From positions 3,303,855 through 3,367,854 of the forward strand of contig OZ038455.1 of NCBI GenBank assembly GCA_964036195.1: 64,000 nt of DNA. Direction: 5' to 3'. The DNA is from Sphaerolaimus hirsutus (lineage: Eukaryota > Nematoda > Chromadorea > Monhysterida > Sphaerolaimidae). This document shows, piece by piece, positions 11,568-21,275 of the stretch (the first letter of the stretch is position 1; each line of letters starts with the position of its first letter). The notes under the pieces were generated by a model. The model made no database searches and was not told the DNA's origin. It saw only the letters and a program-made list of their open reading frames with translations. A program made the translations under genes and the position numbers.

Positions 11568-11889
11568 AATGTGTATCTACCTTGTGTTCTAAGAATTATT
11601 GTATGTATCAGTAAAATGCATGGATACATATTTACAATATTGTTCTGGTGGGAAGTAAATAACAAAACAATTTTAAATGGTAAGTAAAGAGTTAAAAGAA
11701 ATATAAATTTATAAGTGGGAATTGAAATGGCATGTAAAAAGTCAAAAATTTTTTTGCGTTTTCTGCTCACTTGTCATTTGTTTTTACTTTCTACTAGCCA
11801 TTTCACTTCTCACCTCTAAATTTACGTTTGTTATAATTTTCCACTTCTCATTTATAAATTTTTTACTTCTCCGCTAACTGAATTTGCAC

Positions 11890-12032
11890 CTGGTGTCAAT
11901 TCCGCAAGTGTTCAAGTGACAAATTCTGATCAGTGGCAATAGTTCTAAGTGTTAAGTGAATTATTTACTGAAAATTATGTTTAACACTTTAAACCTTACT
12001 CATAGCTTGTCTACCTGTGAAATTGACACCTG
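11890..12032. repeat. MITE, CWGGTGYCAATTCCGCAAGTG family
   Basis: Ends CTGGTGTCAATTCCGCAAGT and AAATTGACACCTG. Same family as 19661-20389 and, most importantly, as intron 3 of the lambda-crystallin gene (22183-22504). Confidence 0.65.
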
Positions 12033-13387
12033 CTTATTCATGCTTCAAGGTAAAAGTGAAAACTCAGAATTTTTTTTACAAAATCCAACATCTCATGCAA
12101 TTTGAGGGTGCATTATGCTACATTATCGAAGTACACTATGTATTCATGTATCCATAGTTATACATTTGAGTATTTCATCTATTCAATATTTACATCTAGT
12201 GTACATTAAAATCGACAACTGATACAAATTGAAATGAGTATATGATATGAAAGTAGCTGGCTAAATAACTTAATAAGAAAAAACACAACCTAAAAGCATA
12301 GCGAATCACAAACTTCCTTCATAAGCAACACGCTGCGGGGTAAAGATTTGAAAAGGATTATTTACTCATGATTTAGGAACATTTGGGACTTTTTAACGTA
12401 GTGCCTAAAAAATCCCCCGTTTGTTTTTCATCAAGAAAACAGATCGTAATAAATGTACCATCTTAACTAGCAAAAATGAATAGTTCTTCAAAGTTGGCAC
12501 AGTGCCAGGATATTTTTCGGAATAAACATGAGGAATTGCATCCTGCAGATTACAAAATTACTTTCAATTTTAACTGCAGTTTTCTAAGGTACAAGGACAA
12601 ATTGAATCTGCCGCGTTCCAAAAATCATGTGGAATATATCCACAAAGTTTGATAAGCTGCAAAATATCACACATTGACTAGAAAAAGTATTTACAGCGAA
12701 ACAAACGCACATCAGTTTTAGATGGAAAAAAATTTAGAAATATTTGGATGACAAAATATTTTTGCGGGTGGTGATTGTGGAAATAAGACGATCTTTGAAT
12801 TGAAGTGATGAATGAAAGGGTTCAAAAATAGCCCCAGTAACAATCGTCAAAAAAAGTTTCCATTTCAATTTCAAAAAATCAAATGAACTTTTCATGACAT
12901 TGATAAATCACCATCCAAACAAAAACAGTGAGTCACCTGGCAAAGTGCCAAAAACTGCAAAAAACATCACATCAAACAAAAAAACTATTATTAAAAACCT
13001 GTTTCTGCCTCAAAAATCAGAAACTTTACAAACTTGGAACTTTTTCAATCATCATCATCATCATCAGGGACGAAAATCTCATTTTCCTCTAGCCAAGAAG
13101 CGCCATGTTTCGCTAACATACCGCCCACGTAAATTGTCGCAATCGAGACTATTGTAGCCTGCAAATTTTGTAGGGTGTGTAGGGATTAAGGGTGAGTAGG
13201 GCGTGATACAATTCATCGGCATTCTTTTTACGATGTTTATGATCAAGTGCCAAAAATTCGACTTGAATACTCTTTGTGATTTTGATTCAGATACGTTTTG
13301 TACTTCGCATACACATACTTTAAATACAAGTTTGCGACATATTCACAATATTTTTGGCTCTGCTGAGGCTCAGGCTTAGGTCTGAGT
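12033..13387. other. Long intergenic stretch, no gene seen
   Basis: AT-rich. A short (ATC)n run lies at about 13046-13063. Small open frames show no recognisable domain. Confidence 0.5.
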
Positions 13388-13787
13388 TAGGGCGTCACAA
13401 ATTTTTTTTACGGAAAACGGAAACTGAAAAAAAATTTCAGCGGCCAGAAAACGGAAAAAAATTGCAATTGGCGGAAAACGGAAACTGAAAAAAATTTCAG
13501 CGGCCGGAAAACGAAAAAAAGGGGCCGGAAAAACGGAAAAATGCCAATCTGCATGAATGTTTACCAGTTTGGCTGGAACGGAAAACAGAAAGTTGAGCCA
13601 GAAAAAGGTAAAATTTAGGCGGAAAACGGAAAATGAGACGGAAAAACGGAAACAGAAAAAGAAGTCCCGGAAAACAGAACGGAAAACGGGAAAAAAATTC
13701 AGCAGCCGGAAAACAGCACGGAAAACGGCACGGAAAAAGGAAAAAATACTTCCTGCGGAAAATGGAAAACGGAAATTTGGCACCCTA
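13388..13787. mobile_element. hAT-like MITE, TAGGGYG ends / CGGAAAA-word family
   Basis: Starts TAGGGCGTCACAAATTTTTT and ends AAATTTGGCACCCTA; flanks gtctgagt/gtctgcgt agree at 7 of 8 (target duplication). The interior is almost wholly CGGAAAA and CGGAAAACGGAAA words in one orientation. Sister copy: 29545-29785. Confidence 0.85.
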
Positions 13788-13912
13788 GTCTGCGTGTTTT
13801 GGTGACACGCTCATTCTCTGGAAGGAGGTACGAGTGTCACTTGGACTTAAGCTAATCAGTAAACGAACAGTGACAAATTGTTTGCCCATTCCCGACTAGG
13901 GCTAAAAAGGAG

Positions 13913-14411
13913 CAGGGGTCTCGAATGGTGGGGTTGGGGGGGGGGGGGGGTTACCCCCCCCCAAACCGCCCAGCTATCTATCTATCCATGAGGCCGCTCA
14001 TCTATCTATCTATCCCGGAGGCAAAATTTTGGGCTACTACCCACTAAACACCCCCCCCCTCCAAATCGCTCAGCTATCTACCTATCTAGAGCGATTTTTG
14101 AGAAACGATACCCCAATTTTCGATCAAAATCGCTATTTTTTATACCTTTTTATAGATTTTCACCTCCAAAATACTAGTTTTTGTTCATTTTTACCTATTT
14201 TTAGTACTATATGCTATTGTATATGCATTTTGGGCTATTTTACACCTACTTTTAGCGATGTTTCTCCCTTTTCTTCCTTCTACACCCTGAAATAGCCTAT
14301 ATATCGAACCACCACAACCCCCCCCCCATTTTTTCCAGCTCTCTATCTATCCCGAAGGCCGCTCAGCTATCTATCCAAGAACTCGGAGGGTCAAAATTCA
14401 AGATACCCCTG
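13913..14411. mobile_element. hAT-like MITE, CAGGGGTCTCC family, 8-bp TSD
   Basis: CAGGGGTCTCGAATGG ... TTCAAGATACCCCTG flanked by the perfect 8-bp duplication AAAAGGAG (13905-13912 and 14412-14419). Contains ctatctatctatccc arrays and a conserved core around atttttagtactatatgc. Confidence 0.88.
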
Positions 14412-15960
14412 AAAAGGAGTCTAGGATAGGGGTCTCCAATGGGAGGGGGGTTGGGGGTCGTTACGGATAGGGGTTGGAGACCCCGGATAGGGGTTGGATA
14501 GGGGTTGGAGATGCGGGGGTTAAGTTGGGGGGCGTTATCCCTAACCGAGGTTACAGGCTCCAGCTATACTGCATACCATTTAGCTATACGGTTATCCAAA
14601 TTTAGGTTAGGCAAATTTTTGGCTGCTCAATTACGTGGCCGGGGGAGGGAGTTTCAAGCAAACATTGAAGCAACATTTTGTACATATTGGAGATCGCTCC
14701 AGATATTGGAGGGGTTCAGCAGATAGTAGACAAAATATTTGCATCGGCACAAATGGAAAGCCGGAGCGTTTGCGGGACCAACACATGTACACAAATATCA
14801 TGTCACTTAAAATAGGAACAAAAAACAACAACATGGAAACCGAACCTTTGTAAATCCAAAATGCATGCGAAATGGTTCCTGGCTAATAAAAGTCGTATCT
14901 CCACCATACAAAAATCGTCGGCCGGACGGAAGGGCTGAAAAATTGAAGATTTTGTGAATTTTGGACACGAGCCAAATAAACAAAACAGAAAAGGATTAAA
15001 GACACAGAAAACTCCAAAAAAATGTCAATCAAATCGTACAAACCTTTCAAACAATGCCTGGCGCTCAAAAGCCGCGTGGCCGCAAAGCGAAAAAGTACAG
15101 AATTCATTAGGAGGTGCCTCGTCTCTGGAAACAAAAATGGGGACAGGCTACAAAAATGAGGATGTCAGTTATACGAAAAGAAAGGTTTTCAAATTGATGA
15201 TAAAATTACAATTAATAACTTCAAAACACAGAAATATTCGGTGAATGTAGGTTGTCAAAATAAGTTCATTAAAAACAATTATCATTTTTTCAGAACATGC
15301 GATGAATTACCAAGTTGAAGCAAAATTTTCGCAATGCGTATAATTTCATCCTTTTAAAATGTTTTCTATTTCTAAAAACAAAACGCACGTCTGATGAAAA
15401 CTACATTTTGTCCCTGAAAATCAAGGAAATTTTGTCTAAATTCACATGTCTAAATTCCACTGTTGCCATTGGCAATGACTAGTGGAGAAATTTGGTAACT
15501 AAAATGTAACCAAGTGTTTCCATAGAACTGACATTTTGAGAAGATTTTCTAGAAATTAGATTGGTCCATTTTATCAAGTAAATTATCTAAGTGATGGCAA
15601 ATTTTACCAACTCAACAGTTTACTTGTCAGTTACTTCACTTAACATATTTCAGTACTTTTGTCACTTTCCACTAGTGAAATTGCTACGTTGTCTCATTTT
15701 ACTAAAACATTGTAGATTTGTAGAAAATTTGTACACAAACAGACTCTATTTTAACTAGTTTCACACAAATTAGAAAATATTTAACACTATTCATATTTAT
15801 GTCACAATTTATGTATTCAATAGAAATTTGAGCTGTTAAATTTCTGGAATAACAAAAGGTTTCTTTCTGTCAACAACATTCACATTTTTCAGCCTAAAAC
15901 AAAATCAGTGCCTTATTCCTATCTCTTCCAATTTCACTCACTGCAACCTCCTTTAAAAAA
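14412..15960. other. Intergenic; CAGGGGTCTCC-family fragments then no gene
   Basis: 14425-14540 holds broken GGGGTCTCCAATGGG fragments. The remainder, up to the TRAP-beta start, shows only short frames (one at 14954-15244, unrecognised, lysine-rich). Confidence 0.5.
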
Positions 15961-17029
15961 ATGAAGAAATGCAACTACTTCTGCTCAATTTTAACAATAA
16001 CTTTTTTGGCACTCATCCAATGTGGGATGTGTGCAAAACAGAGAAAAAGTAAGGATGAGAAAATACTAAAAAAAGACTTTGGAATACCACCAAATTATGG
16101 AGCAGAACAGGAACAGCAGCAAAAATGGCTGGATTTGGTGGTGAAATTTTTTTATTTTAATTTTTTGTCTATAAACACAACTTTTTCCTTCAAAACACAG
16201 GAACTTAGAATGCCAGAAGTAAAAATGAATGAGACAACAGGAGAAAACACTGAAAATAATGTACCAAAGTGCAGAATCTTGGTACACAAAGAAATCTTGT
16301 CAACAGTTTTGGTTGCTGGGAGGGAGATTGCTGTCAGATATGATTTGTTTAATTTGGCCCCTGTGGTGAGATTTTAAATTTGAAAAAATTGAAAAACAAT
16401 AGATTAAATGGATTAAAAATACTCACAGGCATGTGTTAACATTCATCTTAATGATGCCAACAGTTTTCCTATATCTGATTTTGAAATAGTATTTGGGAAT
16501 GTACAGGTAAATTATATTATCAGTTTATCTATTTTTATACATATTTTACTTTAAATTAACTGAGAAACACAGGCAAAATGGAATCACCTAAAATCACAGT
16601 CAAACATAACACATTCAGTTATTTTGAAAATAAAAGCACATAAAACAGAAGGGGAAATTGCAAATGGCCCAGCTATGGTTACCTACATGACTGAAGGAAT
16701 AAATTTGGATGAAAATGGAGAAATACATGAGGGGTTCAGCAAAAGGACAGTTTACAGTAATCTACCTGAAATGGGTGAGTGTTGGTTGAAAATAAAAATA
16801 AACTTTTGTACAATCCCCCACCCACACAGCACCCCTGCTTCCACCATCAAAATTCAAGCGTTTTTATATACCCAATCCAATAGCCTGGGTAACATTTGGC
16901 TGCATGGCAGCTATCAGTACACTGGTGCCAATGTTTATGGCTTGGAAAAGTGCCAAAAAATACGAAAATGTGAAAAATAAATTCGGTGCAGGTTTTAGGG
17001 GACTTAAGGTGAAGGGTAAAAGGGAGTGA
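15961..17029 (+). CDS. SSR2: Translocon-associated protein subunit beta (TRAP-beta), 5 exons
   Basis: ER membrane protein of the TRAP complex, which assists translocation at Sec61. Exons: 15961-16140, 16201-16365, 16429-16506, 16573-16774, 16830-17029; 275 codons. Residues 1-25 form a signal peptide (hydrophobic SILTITFLALIQCG). Family landmarks follow in order: LVAGREIAVRYDLFNLAPV, DANSFPISDFEIVFGN, WNHLKSQSNITHSVIL (the sequon NITH aligns with the family's glycosylated NVSH), then FKRFYIPNPIAWVTFG and a single membrane segment with a basic cytosolic tail. The protein is about 90 residues longer than the vertebrate form (183 aa), mostly a charged region of about 60 residues after the signal peptide and a short C-terminal extension. 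Intron 1 is exactly 60 nt, in frame and without a stop, so its retention would add 20 residues. A candidate ATTAAA lies at 17072-17077. Confidence 0.92.
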
Positions 17030-17522
17030 TTGCTTTGTTTAGTATTTTTTGACCGCTCACTTTGCACAGAAATTAAATACCATAGACAATCTGTGAATAA
17101 GAAACTGAAGATTTTATATACCTGGGTAGGTATATCTATATTATTAACGATGATGGCATAATGTGCAGTGTCTTCACTGTGGAATAATTTAGCACAAACT
17201 TTAAAGCATAATTTTATTCATTTTGTGATGATAAAATTCTTGGCAGAGCAAGGGGTCCATGTCCACTTGGTATGTGTTTTTTGGGGATTTTTCTGTGTCT
17301 TATACTCTCATGTTATGTAACAGTGGAAAACTAACAACAAAATTTGGAGACAACCTGAGTGAGTTCCATAAAAACAAAACCATTTTTATCGAACTTTTAC
17401 TGTTTTAATATCATCTTAGGATAGTTGGTAGGAAAAAATGCCTCAATTTTGAGGCAAAAAATCTGAAATTACGTCGCTCAATGTTGTTTCTGTTTCATTC
17501 AGTTAGGTATTTTTAGGTATTA

Positions 17523-17789
17523 TATACTCGACGGACCATGCTAAGAAATTTTTCTGAAGGAAACACTCCATCATGACGTCATCATTAAAAAAATAAAAAA
17601 TACTTCCAGCAAAAAAGGAAAAAAAAGATTGCCGGGAAAAAACATTCCTTGTTTGTACGCGACTCCGCCTTTTCCTTTTTTAAAAATATTTTTCCTTTTG
17701 TGAAAGTGCAAACATAAGTATCCAGCTCTCGCGTTATCGACCAAGACATAAATAATTTTGGGCGCATACCTTGCGGTCCGCCGAGTATA
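17523..17789. repeat. TA-flanked MITE, TATACTCGGCGGACCGCA family
   Basis: Ends TATACTCGACGGACCATGC and TTGCGGTCCGCCGAGTATA. Contains the family core ...catcatgacgtcat... and ...cgactccgcc.... Copies at 36322-36561, 37203-37394, 38730-38948 and 58393-58658. Confidence 0.82.
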
Positions 17790-18186
17790 TATACTTGTCT
17801 AGCCTTGTGCCTTTGGAAAACCCGTGTTTAGATTTTGTACGTGTTGATTGGTGATTGGTGAATTTTGCACTTTTTGTGACAAGTCAAAAATAAACAGAAA
17901 AGTGACAATTACAGAAGTATCCATAGACAAAATGTCTTCACCGAAAATTTGGCGACTTTTCTGTGGCCATGCATTAGGTATCTCACGGCCGAAACTAGGG
18001 AAACTATTAGATCTGTGTTAAACAACGTTCAGTTCACCAGAATGAATAATTTTCGATCTCCACCAACAGTAGTTGACAGACTCCGCATTCCGGTAAACTT
18101 AAATGCGTTCAAAGCTCACCTATCAGTTTCCGAAATTTCACTTGTAAACTAATGTGCGTGGAGCCAATAATTGGGGCGAACGGTTA

Positions 18187-18331
18187 CCGTATTTTTCTCA
18201 TAGAACGGCTCACCTCCAATAGAAGGGCACCTTTAATAGAACGGCAGGTTTCGAGTTAGACACGTTTTTGTACCCACCAGAAAATATAACGGCAACTTCC
18301 ATCCAATAGCATGGCAGGTAGAACGGCACGT
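18187..18331. repeat. Repeat, CCGTATTT...AATAGAACGGCA family
   Basis: TACCGTATTTTTCTCATAGAACGG with repeated AATAGAACGGCA words. Similar pieces at 18852-18953 and 26422-26522. Shares the TACCGTATTT terminus with the larger TA family. Confidence 0.55.
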
Positions 18332-18689
18332 TGGAAGAGTGCCAAAACGGAGAAATATTTCAAACATGGTTTGTTAGAACATCCTAGATGTTCAGAGCTA
18401 TGGTTCAGGGGTTGTTTTCACATTTGGTTTTGTTTGAATTGATGCTCTTATAATGAAACGTTTCTAATGTTTAATGTACAAATGTAAAATGTGTGAAAAA
18501 ATAGAAGTTTGAAATTTGAAAATAGAAGTTTGAAGTTTTTAGAAAGACAGATTTTACGAGATCCTAAAAAACGATCGTCAACAAAAATCTCCTCAAATCC
18601 GATGCGATTCTCAAAAATCGCCCAAAATTTACTAACACCCCCAAAATCCGCCTTCATTCAAATCCATTTTTAAACACTGCACACTCAAC

Positions 18690-18761
18690 GGTTTCATGGT
18701 GTAGCGGTTAGCACTCAGGACTCTGAATCCTGCGACCCGAGTTCGAATCTCGGTGAGACCT
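18690..18761 (+). tRNA. tRNA-Gln (anticodon CTG)
   Basis: 72-nt cloverleaf: acceptor stem GGTTTCA pairs with TGAGACC; D arm with TAGCGGTTAGCA (A box); anticodon loop CT-CTG-AA closed by AGGA.../TCCT; T arm CCCGA-GTTCGAAT-CTCGG (B box GTTCGAATC). Anticodon CTG decodes CAG (Gln). No intron. CCA is not encoded, as in eukaryotes. Confidence 0.95.
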
Positions 18762-18766
18762 AAGAA

Positions 18767-18773
18767 TTTTTTT
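18767..18773 (+). terminator. RNA polymerase III terminator of tRNA-Gln
   Basis: Run of seven T residues 5 nt downstream of the tRNA 3' end, the standard Pol III stop. Confidence 0.85.
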
Positions 18774-18851
18774 GCACTTTTTTGGGGGGAATTGGATTTG
18801 GAAGGGTTTAGATGAATTGAATTTATCTAGGTAAGATCTTTTGTTAAAATA

Positions 18852-18953
18852 TACCGTATTTTTTCTAATAGGAGAGCGCAGTTCTTGTTTTGTCAACATT
18901 TTTCCTGCCATTCTATTAGAGGCTGCCGTTCTATTAGAAGAAGTACGATATAT
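18852..18953. repeat. Repeat, CCGTATTTTTTCTAATAG family
   Basis: TACCGTATTTTTTCTAATAG at the left, inverted GCCGTTCTATTAGAAGAAGTA at the right. Same group as 18187-18331 and 26422-26522. Confidence 0.6.
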
Positions 18954-19127
18954 GGGTACTTTCGAATTACATGGCCAATTACACATGTTTATACTAATGA
19001 ATACATAGAAGATAAAAAATCTTTAGTTGATATTTACCGCTAGTTATTTTGATTTTTGATCTGAAAATAATCATTCTTCCGTTGCAAATTGAGTCATAAT
19101 TAGACTTTTAGGTACTAAAATAAGAAT

Positions 19128-19634
19128 CAGAGTTGTTAGAATTACTGAACTTTTTTCAAAAGTATATGTAAATGTAAGTATTGATTTTTTACTCACCAAA
19201 AAGTATAGAAAATGTAAAATACTTTTTTTTACTCGTACTCATGCTCATGCGTAAATGTGAGTCAAATACTTTTTGCCAGGAAAATGTAAAAGCGAGTAGT
19301 TTCCCCTGGAAAACGTAATAGCTACTACTTTTTACAGTCAGTTTTACACTAGAGAGTGGGTTTTACACTGGAAGACATAATAGATGTCGTTTTTTAGTGA
19401 TTATTTAGTATTTTTTTTAGAAAAATTATTTGATTTCTTCAAAAAAAATTATTTTAGCAACAGAAAATTGGGATTTTAGCAACAAAAATACATTTTCTCC
19501 GTACGCGTGTACGTTTAAAATGTACGCGTAAAAGTAAGTACATTACTTTTTTTTAAAGTATATGTAAATGTATTTACCGCGTACTCGCGTACGCGTATTT
19601 TTCGAGTAAATGTACGTACATTTTAACAACTGTG
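19128..19634. mobile_element. hAT-like MITE, CAGAGTTGTT family, 8-bp TSD
   Basis: Ends CAGAGTTGTTAGAATTACTG and ACATTTTAACAACTGTG, flanked by the perfect 8-bp duplication ATAAGAAT (19120-19127 and 19635-19642). The interior alternates tactcg, gtacgcgt and gtaaatgta words. Copies: 43305-43785 and 58689-59197. Confidence 0.88.
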
Positions 19635-19660
19635 ATAAGAATGCGAAACAACATCTCTGA

Positions 19661-20389
19661 CCAGGTGCCGGTTCCGCAAGTGGACAAGTTAAGAGTTAAA
19701 AGTTATCAGTTGAGTAAAATGACTAATGGCGAGTTGAGAGAAAAGTTAAAGTTAAAGAGAAAAGTTAAAATTTAAGAGTTGAGTTAAAGGTTGAGTTAAA
19801 TGTTAAGAGTTGAGTTAAAGGTTAAAAGTTGAGTTAAGAGTTAAGAGTTGAGAGTTAAGAGACAAGTGGAAAATGATGGTAAAAAAATATAAAATAAAAA
19901 AATGTAAAATTGGTATCGATACGGCTGTTCGCTGGCATGGTGCCAATGTTGTATGCATGTCATTTGAAAATGATGTATCCAAAAAAAATTATCGCTAAAA
20001 AAAGAAAAAATCGCGGAACATTGTTTCAAATCTAACGCTCTCAAGATCCAAATTCATTTTTTTAATTTTTTAATTATTTTTTATTACATTTTCCCCCATT
20101 TGTCTTTTAAATCAACTTTTAACTCACCTTTTAACCTTTAACTCAACTCTTAACTCAACTCTTAACTCAACTTTTAACCTTTAACTCAACTCTTAACATT
20201 TAACTCAACCTTTAACTCAACTCTTATCATTTGACTCAACTTTTAACTCAACTCTTAAATTTTAACTTTTCTCTTAAACTTAAACTTTTCTCTTAAACTT
20301 TAACTTTACTCTTAACTCGCCATTTGTCATTTTACTAAACTCTTAACTGTTAACTCTTAACTTGTCCACTTGCGGAACTGGCCCCAGAT
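19661..20389. repeat. Large MITE, CAGGTGCCGGTTCCGCAAGTG ends / TTAACTC words
   Basis: Left end CAGGTGCCGGTTCCGCAAGT, right end the inverse CACTTGCGGAACTGGCCCCAG. The left flank is an array of GAGTTAAAGG / AAGAGTTGAG, the right flank its inverse CTCAACTCTTAACTC, around a centre of about 220 bp. Same terminal family as the intron at 22186-22504. Confidence 0.78.
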
Positions 20390-20541
20390 CAAATTAATTC
20401 TGGTAAAATGTGAAAAGCACGTATAGATCAAGCATGGATTTTTCTGTGCAAACTCTTCCTACAAAAACGGAAAATATTCCAAAATTATTGTAATTAATTA
20501 TAATTCGTCCATTATTCAACGAATTAAATGCTTTTAGGCTC

Positions 20542-20745
20542 TACCGTATTTCCTCGAAATACCCCCCGGGGGTGATTGTTTCATAGTGGTCCCGAGAGGG
20601 GGGGGGGGGGTTTAACAAGGGGGGGTATTTTGAGGGGGGGGGGCATTATTTCGCCAGAAATTTTTTCAAATCCTAATACAAAATCGTCGTTTGTGATTTC
20701 GTGATTTGTGATTGGGGGGGGGGGGTATTTCGAGGAAATACGGTA
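20542..20745. repeat. TA-flanked MITE, CCGTATTTCCTCGAA family
   Basis: TACCGTATTTCCTCGAAATA ... CGAGGAAATACGGTA; short copy with long G runs. Confidence 0.83.
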
Positions 20746-20862
20746 TATTCACAAACATCGGAAGCAATTTGGCCAAAAGGTCACATTGCTATAGCTATAG
20801 GTGATGGTCGATGGAATGGCGCCATTGGCGCCGCACACACAATAGTATTTTAGACACTCGGT

Positions 20863-21016
20863 CTCGAATGTCAACTGCAATTAATTTCAATTCAGATTTT
20901 AGTTGACGTGTCGCAAAACGATCTTTAAATGCATCCGTAATATTGCATGTTCAACGTCTCCAGTTGACATTAGAACCAGTTGACATTTGGTGTCGTTGTC
21001 AACTAGTGTGTGTGGG
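20863..21016. repeat. MITE, GTCAACTGGTGCC family
   Basis: Contains paired, inverted GTCAACT/AGTTGAC words and ends TGTCAACTAGTGTGTGTGGG. Copies at 29343-29512, 31733-33020 (interrupted) and 39943-40090. Lies just upstream of the lambda-crystallin gene. Confidence 0.6.
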
Positions 21017-21275
21017 TGGGGAATATGCCGCAAAAAGACTGTATGGCGCCATTTTCTTTGGCGATTTTTTGTCACTACGTGTGAAAGTTGTGATAAGATA
21101 GCAATGAAAAGTAAATAAATAGTGATAATTATCTGAACGTGTACAAATGCAGTAGAAATGTGAAAAATAGATTCCGATTATTGTTGCATATTTGAAGGAC
21201 AAAACCATAATTAAAACTTACCTATATTTATTTACGTAATTGTCCAGGTTTAGGAATCCAACACACTTCAGAACA

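Noticed and set aside
13376-13783. 135-codon open frame rich in Phe/Arg/Ser
   Set aside because: It is the translation of the CGGAAAA word array of a MITE, not a protein.
14954-15244. 96-codon lysine-rich frame and overlapping short frames
   Set aside because: No domain, no conserved start context, and no consistent frame across the region; left as intergenic.
17932-17977. Possible tiny first coding exon (MSSPKIWRLFCGHAL) before gtatct
   Set aside because: No downstream exon in phase could be identified; a MITE-derived region follows directly.
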